Below, piece by piece: positions 5,116 to 7,103 of a stretch of DNA of 7,103 nt. The notes under the pieces were generated by a model. It searched no databases, had not been told where the DNA came from, and saw nothing but the letters and a program-made list of their open reading frames with translations. Each line of letters opens with the position of its first letter. The first letter of the stretch is position 1. The DNA comes from Phycisphaerae bacterium (GTDB lineage Bacteria; Planctomycetota; Phycisphaerae; Sedimentisphaerales; Anaerobacaceae). The stretch covers positions 1-7,103 of the forward strand of contig JAUWBX010000097.1 of assembly GCA_030609625.1 (NCBI GenBank). Direction: 5' to 3'. Position numbers and translations under genes: made by a program.

Positions 5116-6879
5116 TTAGAATAGACCTTGAACCTTTCCGGTGTTTACATCCACGTCGATGCGGCGGAAAGCCGGGTTCGATGCCGTACCGGGCATCAAT
5201 TTTATCGCGCCTGCTACGGGCACGATAAAGCCGGCACCTTTGTAAACAAGAATGTCACGGATTGGAAGTTCCCAGCCGGCGGGTCTGCCCTTCAGGTTCG
5301 GGTCGTGCGACAAACTAAGGTGGGTCTTGACCATACAGGTTCCTAAAGTCTTGCTGACCGGGTCGGCCTCCATAGCCTTGGCTTTTTCCAGTGCCTCGTC
5401 GGTATAAGTTACGCCGTTGGCTCCGTAAACTTCCTTGGCGATTAGTTCAATGCGTTTTCTCAGCGGTGTCTCCAGCTCATAAAGGAACTTGAAGTGGTTC
5501 GTTTCACTGCAGGCCTCAATCACGGCCTCTGCCAGCTCGATTGCACCATCGCCGCCCTTGAGCCAGTGTTCGGAAACCGCGGCTAAGGCTCCGTTTTGCT
5601 CGGCGATTTTGCGGACAAGGGCGATTTCGGCCTTTGTGTCAGTGTAGAAGCTGTTTACACAAACGACCGGTCGAACGCCGCTTTTCTTTACCGTTTCGAT
5701 ATTGGCGATGAGGTTCTCACAGCCTTTTTCGACCAGTTCGAGGTTTTCAGTAGTGTATTCCTCGCTCAGGGGTATGCCGGGTTTCACTGCAGGTCCGCCG
5801 CCGTGCATCTTCAGGGCACGAACAGTGGCAACAATAACAACGGCGTTTGGTACCAGGCCGGACATTCGGCATTTTATATTCCAGAATTTCTCAAAACCAA
5901 TGTCGGCACCGAATCCACTTTCAGTAACGTGGTATTCACCTAATTTTGTGCCGAGCATATCAGCGATAATGGAGCTTTGGCCGACAGCGATGTTTGCAAA
6001 GGGGCCTGCGTGTACAAATACAGGCTGGCCTTCAATTGTCTGCAATAAATTCGGGTTAATAGTATCAGCCATCCAGGCGGTCATAGCGCCGTCAACTTCA
6101 AGGTCGGCGGTGGTAACTTCATTACCTTTTTTATCGTAGGCCACAACTATTTTAGCCATACGCTCTCGCATGTCTTTTAAGTCTCTGGCCACTGCGAGTA
6201 TTGCCATAATCTCACTTGAGACGGTAATTTGAAATCCTGAGTCCATCTCGTAGCCGTCCATTTTTCCGCCTTGGCCGATCCTGATGTTGCGCAGGGCCTG
6301 GGCACAAAAGTCCATTGCCCATTTCATTTGCACAGTTTCGGGGTCGATATCTATTCGTGTTAGCTTGCTTTTTGCCAGGCGGGCATCGTCATAGTTGCGT
6401 TCGTGCTGCATACGCGAGGTCAGGGCAACCATAGCGAGATTGTGGGCGTTTGTGATACAGTCGATATCCCCTGTAAGGCGGATGGAAAATGGTGTCAGCG
6501 GGATGCACTGTGCCAGACCTCCGCCGGCGGCTGAGCCTTTGATATTGAAGGTAGGCCCGCCGCTGGGCTGTCGAATTGCTCCGACAACGCGTTTTTTCAG
6601 TTTGCCCAGGCCTTCAATCAGACCGATGGCGGTGGTTGTTTTTCCTTCGCCCAGAGGTGTCGGTGTAATGGCGGTAACATCAATGTACTTTGCTGCGGGA
6701 GTGTCCTGGAGGCGGGCAAGGGCTTGTTGATAATCGACTTTGGCCAGCTTGCGGCCCATTGGAATAAGCTCGCTTTCCTTTAAACCCATCTCCTCGGCCA
6801 GTTGGCTGACAGGTTTCATTTCCTCCTCGGCAGCTTCTGCAATCTGCCAGTCCTTCATTTTTGTTGCGTCAAGTTTCAT
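5116..6879 (-). CDS. fhs: Formate--tetrahydrofolate ligase (10-formyl-THF synthetase)
   Basis: A cytoplasmic ATP-dependent enzyme that joins formate to tetrahydrofolate, giving 10-formyl-THF, ADP and phosphate. It is the formate entry point of one-carbon metabolism and of the Wood-Ljungdahl methyl branch. The 587 residues make it one of the longer forms (many are about 555-560), with extra N-terminal sequence. Motifs are the P-loop TPLGEGKTTT (74-83), the family signature KGSAAGGGLAQCIP (114-127), where leucine follows the GGG run in place of the more usual tyrosine, VATVRALKMHGG (350-361), and MPGTASNPAFRRIDVD (562-577) at the C-terminus. All appear intact. The start is backed by AAGGA (6887-6891), seven bases before the ATG. 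It is followed by folD, the next enzyme in the pathway. Its leader contains hairpins and promoter-like boxes, but no recognised riboswitch. Confidence 0.97.
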   Translation of the reverse strand: MKLDATKMKDWQIAEAAEEEMKPVSQLAEEMGLKESELIPMGRKLAKVDYQQALARLQDTPAAKYIDVTAITPTPLGEGKTTTAIGLIEGLGKLKKRVVGAIRQPSGGPTFNIKGSAAGGGLAQCIPLTPFSIRLTGDIDCITNAHNLAMVALTSRMQHERNYDDARLAKSKLTRIDIDPETVQMKWAMDFCAQALRNIRIGQGGKMDGYEMDSGFQITVSSEIMAILAVARDLKDMRERMAKIVVAYDKKGNEVTTADLEVDGAMTAWMADTINPNLLQTIEGQPVFVHAGPFANIAVGQSSIIADMLGTKLGEYHVTESGFGADIGFEKFWNIKCRMSGLVPNAVVIVATVRALKMHGGGPAVKPGIPLSEEYTTENLELVEKGCENLIANIETVKKSGVRPVVCVNSFYTDTKAEIALVRKIAEQNGALAAVSEHWLKGGDGAIELAEAVIEACSETNHFKFLYELETPLRKRIELIAKEVYGANGVTYTDEALEKAKAMEADPVSKTLGTCMVKTHLSLSHDPNLKGRPAGWELPIRDILVYKGAGFIVPVAGAIKLMPGTASNPAFRRIDVDVNTGKVQGLF

Positions 6880-6940
6880 AGGTCTTTCCTTGATATTGGT
6901 TATTGGTTAAATTTTTCACACGACGTTTCCGTTCCATGCT

Positions 6941-6961
6941 CAACCCTGTGGAGACAGGGGT
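6941..6961. repeat. REP-like hairpin in the fhs leader
   Basis: AACCCTGT, loop GGAG and ACAGGGGTT form a stem of about eight pairs with one bulge. The CCTGT-GGAG-ACAGG core mirrors the CCTGC-GGAA-GCAGG hairpin of the MITE-like element at 2871-2890, with a compensated base-pair change. It may be a solo copy of the same dispersed hairpin. It lies about 60 bases before the fhs ATG and would be transcribed in the leader. Confidence 0.5.
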
Positions 6962-6962
6962 T

Positions 6963-6991
6963 ATTATAGGAGTCCCGTATTATCCTCGAAA
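6963..6991 (-). promoter_or_regulatory. Candidate proximal promoter of fhs
   Basis: On the minus strand a perfect TATAAT lies at 6963-6968. The box 17 bases upstream, TTTCGA (6986-6991), matches TTGACA at only 3 of 6 positions. Transcription would begin near 6956, at the foot of the CCCTGT/ACAGGG hairpin, giving a leader of about 75 bases. Confidence 0.4.
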
Positions 6992-7030
6992 ACTGCCGAA
7001 GCAGGTACAACCGTAGGTTTTTTTTGCACT

Positions 7031-7059
7031 ATTTTGCTATTTGGTTCATTGGTTATCAA
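7031..7059 (-). promoter_or_regulatory. Candidate distal promoter of fhs
   Basis: On the minus strand TTGATA (7054-7059, 5 of 6) is followed after 17 bases by CAAAAT (7031-7036, 4 of 6). It would give a leader of about 145 bases containing a UUCG-capped CTGC/GCAG hairpin and the downstream hairpins. It is an alternative to the proximal box, and both could be used or neither. Confidence 0.3.
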
Positions 7060-7063
7060 AAAA

Positions 7064-7103
7064 ATGCCTAAAGTGAGCTAAATCCGCCGCGGCGGATAAA
7101 GTG
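7064..7103. repeat. TGCCTAAAGT-family repeat with a 16-bp GC palindrome
   Basis: TGCCTAAAGTGAGCTAAA (7065-7082) matches, on the opposite strand, the AGCTCACTTTA stretch at 5054-5064 and the GTGCCTAAA copies beside it. It runs into the perfect palindrome ATCCGCCG/CGGCGGAT (7082-7097), after which TAAAGTG resumes the motif up to the window edge. The palindrome thus appears embedded in, or inserted into, the repeat. The repeat probably continues beyond the window. Confidence 0.65.

Noticed and set aside
6880..7060. ZTP, THF, cobalamin or c-di-GMP riboswitch upstream of fhs
   Set aside because: I compared the leader with the conserved cores of these classes as I know them and found no match; kept only as an unclassified structured leader.
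7082..7097. GC palindrome as a rho-independent terminator
   Set aside because: Neither strand has a T run after the stem, and the 16-bp palindrome leaves little room for a loop; it fits a dispersed repeat better.

Overview
The window reads as a chromosomal stretch from a Gram-negative-type bacterium, probably an anaerobe. All five genes lie on the minus strand. The Gram-negative envelope is inferred from one gene, which has a Sec signal peptide and a beta-barrel-like chain ending in phenylalanine. The long-form formate--tetrahydrofolate ligase and the style of the outer-membrane protein recall Planctomycetota (Phycisphaerae) or sulfate-reducer-like lineages. That placement is an impression from the sequence, not a proven assignment.

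In the direction of transcription (high to low coordinates) the layout is as follows. (1) A leader of about 220 bp carries hairpins and promoter-like boxes. (2) fhs (5116-6879) encodes formate--tetrahydrofolate ligase. (3) A 148-bp gap is filled with short TGCCTAAAGT repeats. (4) folD (4074-4967) encodes methylene-THF dehydrogenase/cyclohydrolase. (5) A 344-bp gap holds two 7-bp-period tandem arrays, small hairpins and a near-consensus sigma70-type promoter. (6) An outer-membrane beta-barrel protein gene follows (2959-3729). (7) A 322-bp gap contains a 117-bp MITE-like element with an 8-bp target duplication that overlaps the barrel gene's stop codon. (8) acs (657-2636) encodes acetyl-CoA synthetase. 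(9) A 90-bp gap contains a terminator-like hairpin. (10) The last gene is an OFA-type MFS transporter, cut by the window edge (1-566).

Functionally, fhs and folD are consecutive steps that load formate onto tetrahydrofolate and convert it to methylene-THF. They serve one-carbon biosynthesis or the methyl branch of a Wood-Ljungdahl-type pathway. acs activates acetate to acetyl-CoA, and the OFA-family transporter next to it could move a small monocarboxylate or dicarboxylate such as formate, oxalate or acetate. The window is therefore mainly formate/acetate metabolism with one envelope protein inserted between the two halves. The coding content is ordinary. The less ordinary material is intergenic: the MITE-like insertion, the paired heptamer arrays, the repeat family flanking fhs, and the structured leaders. 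I found no CRISPR, tRNA, rRNA, transposase gene or obvious defence system.
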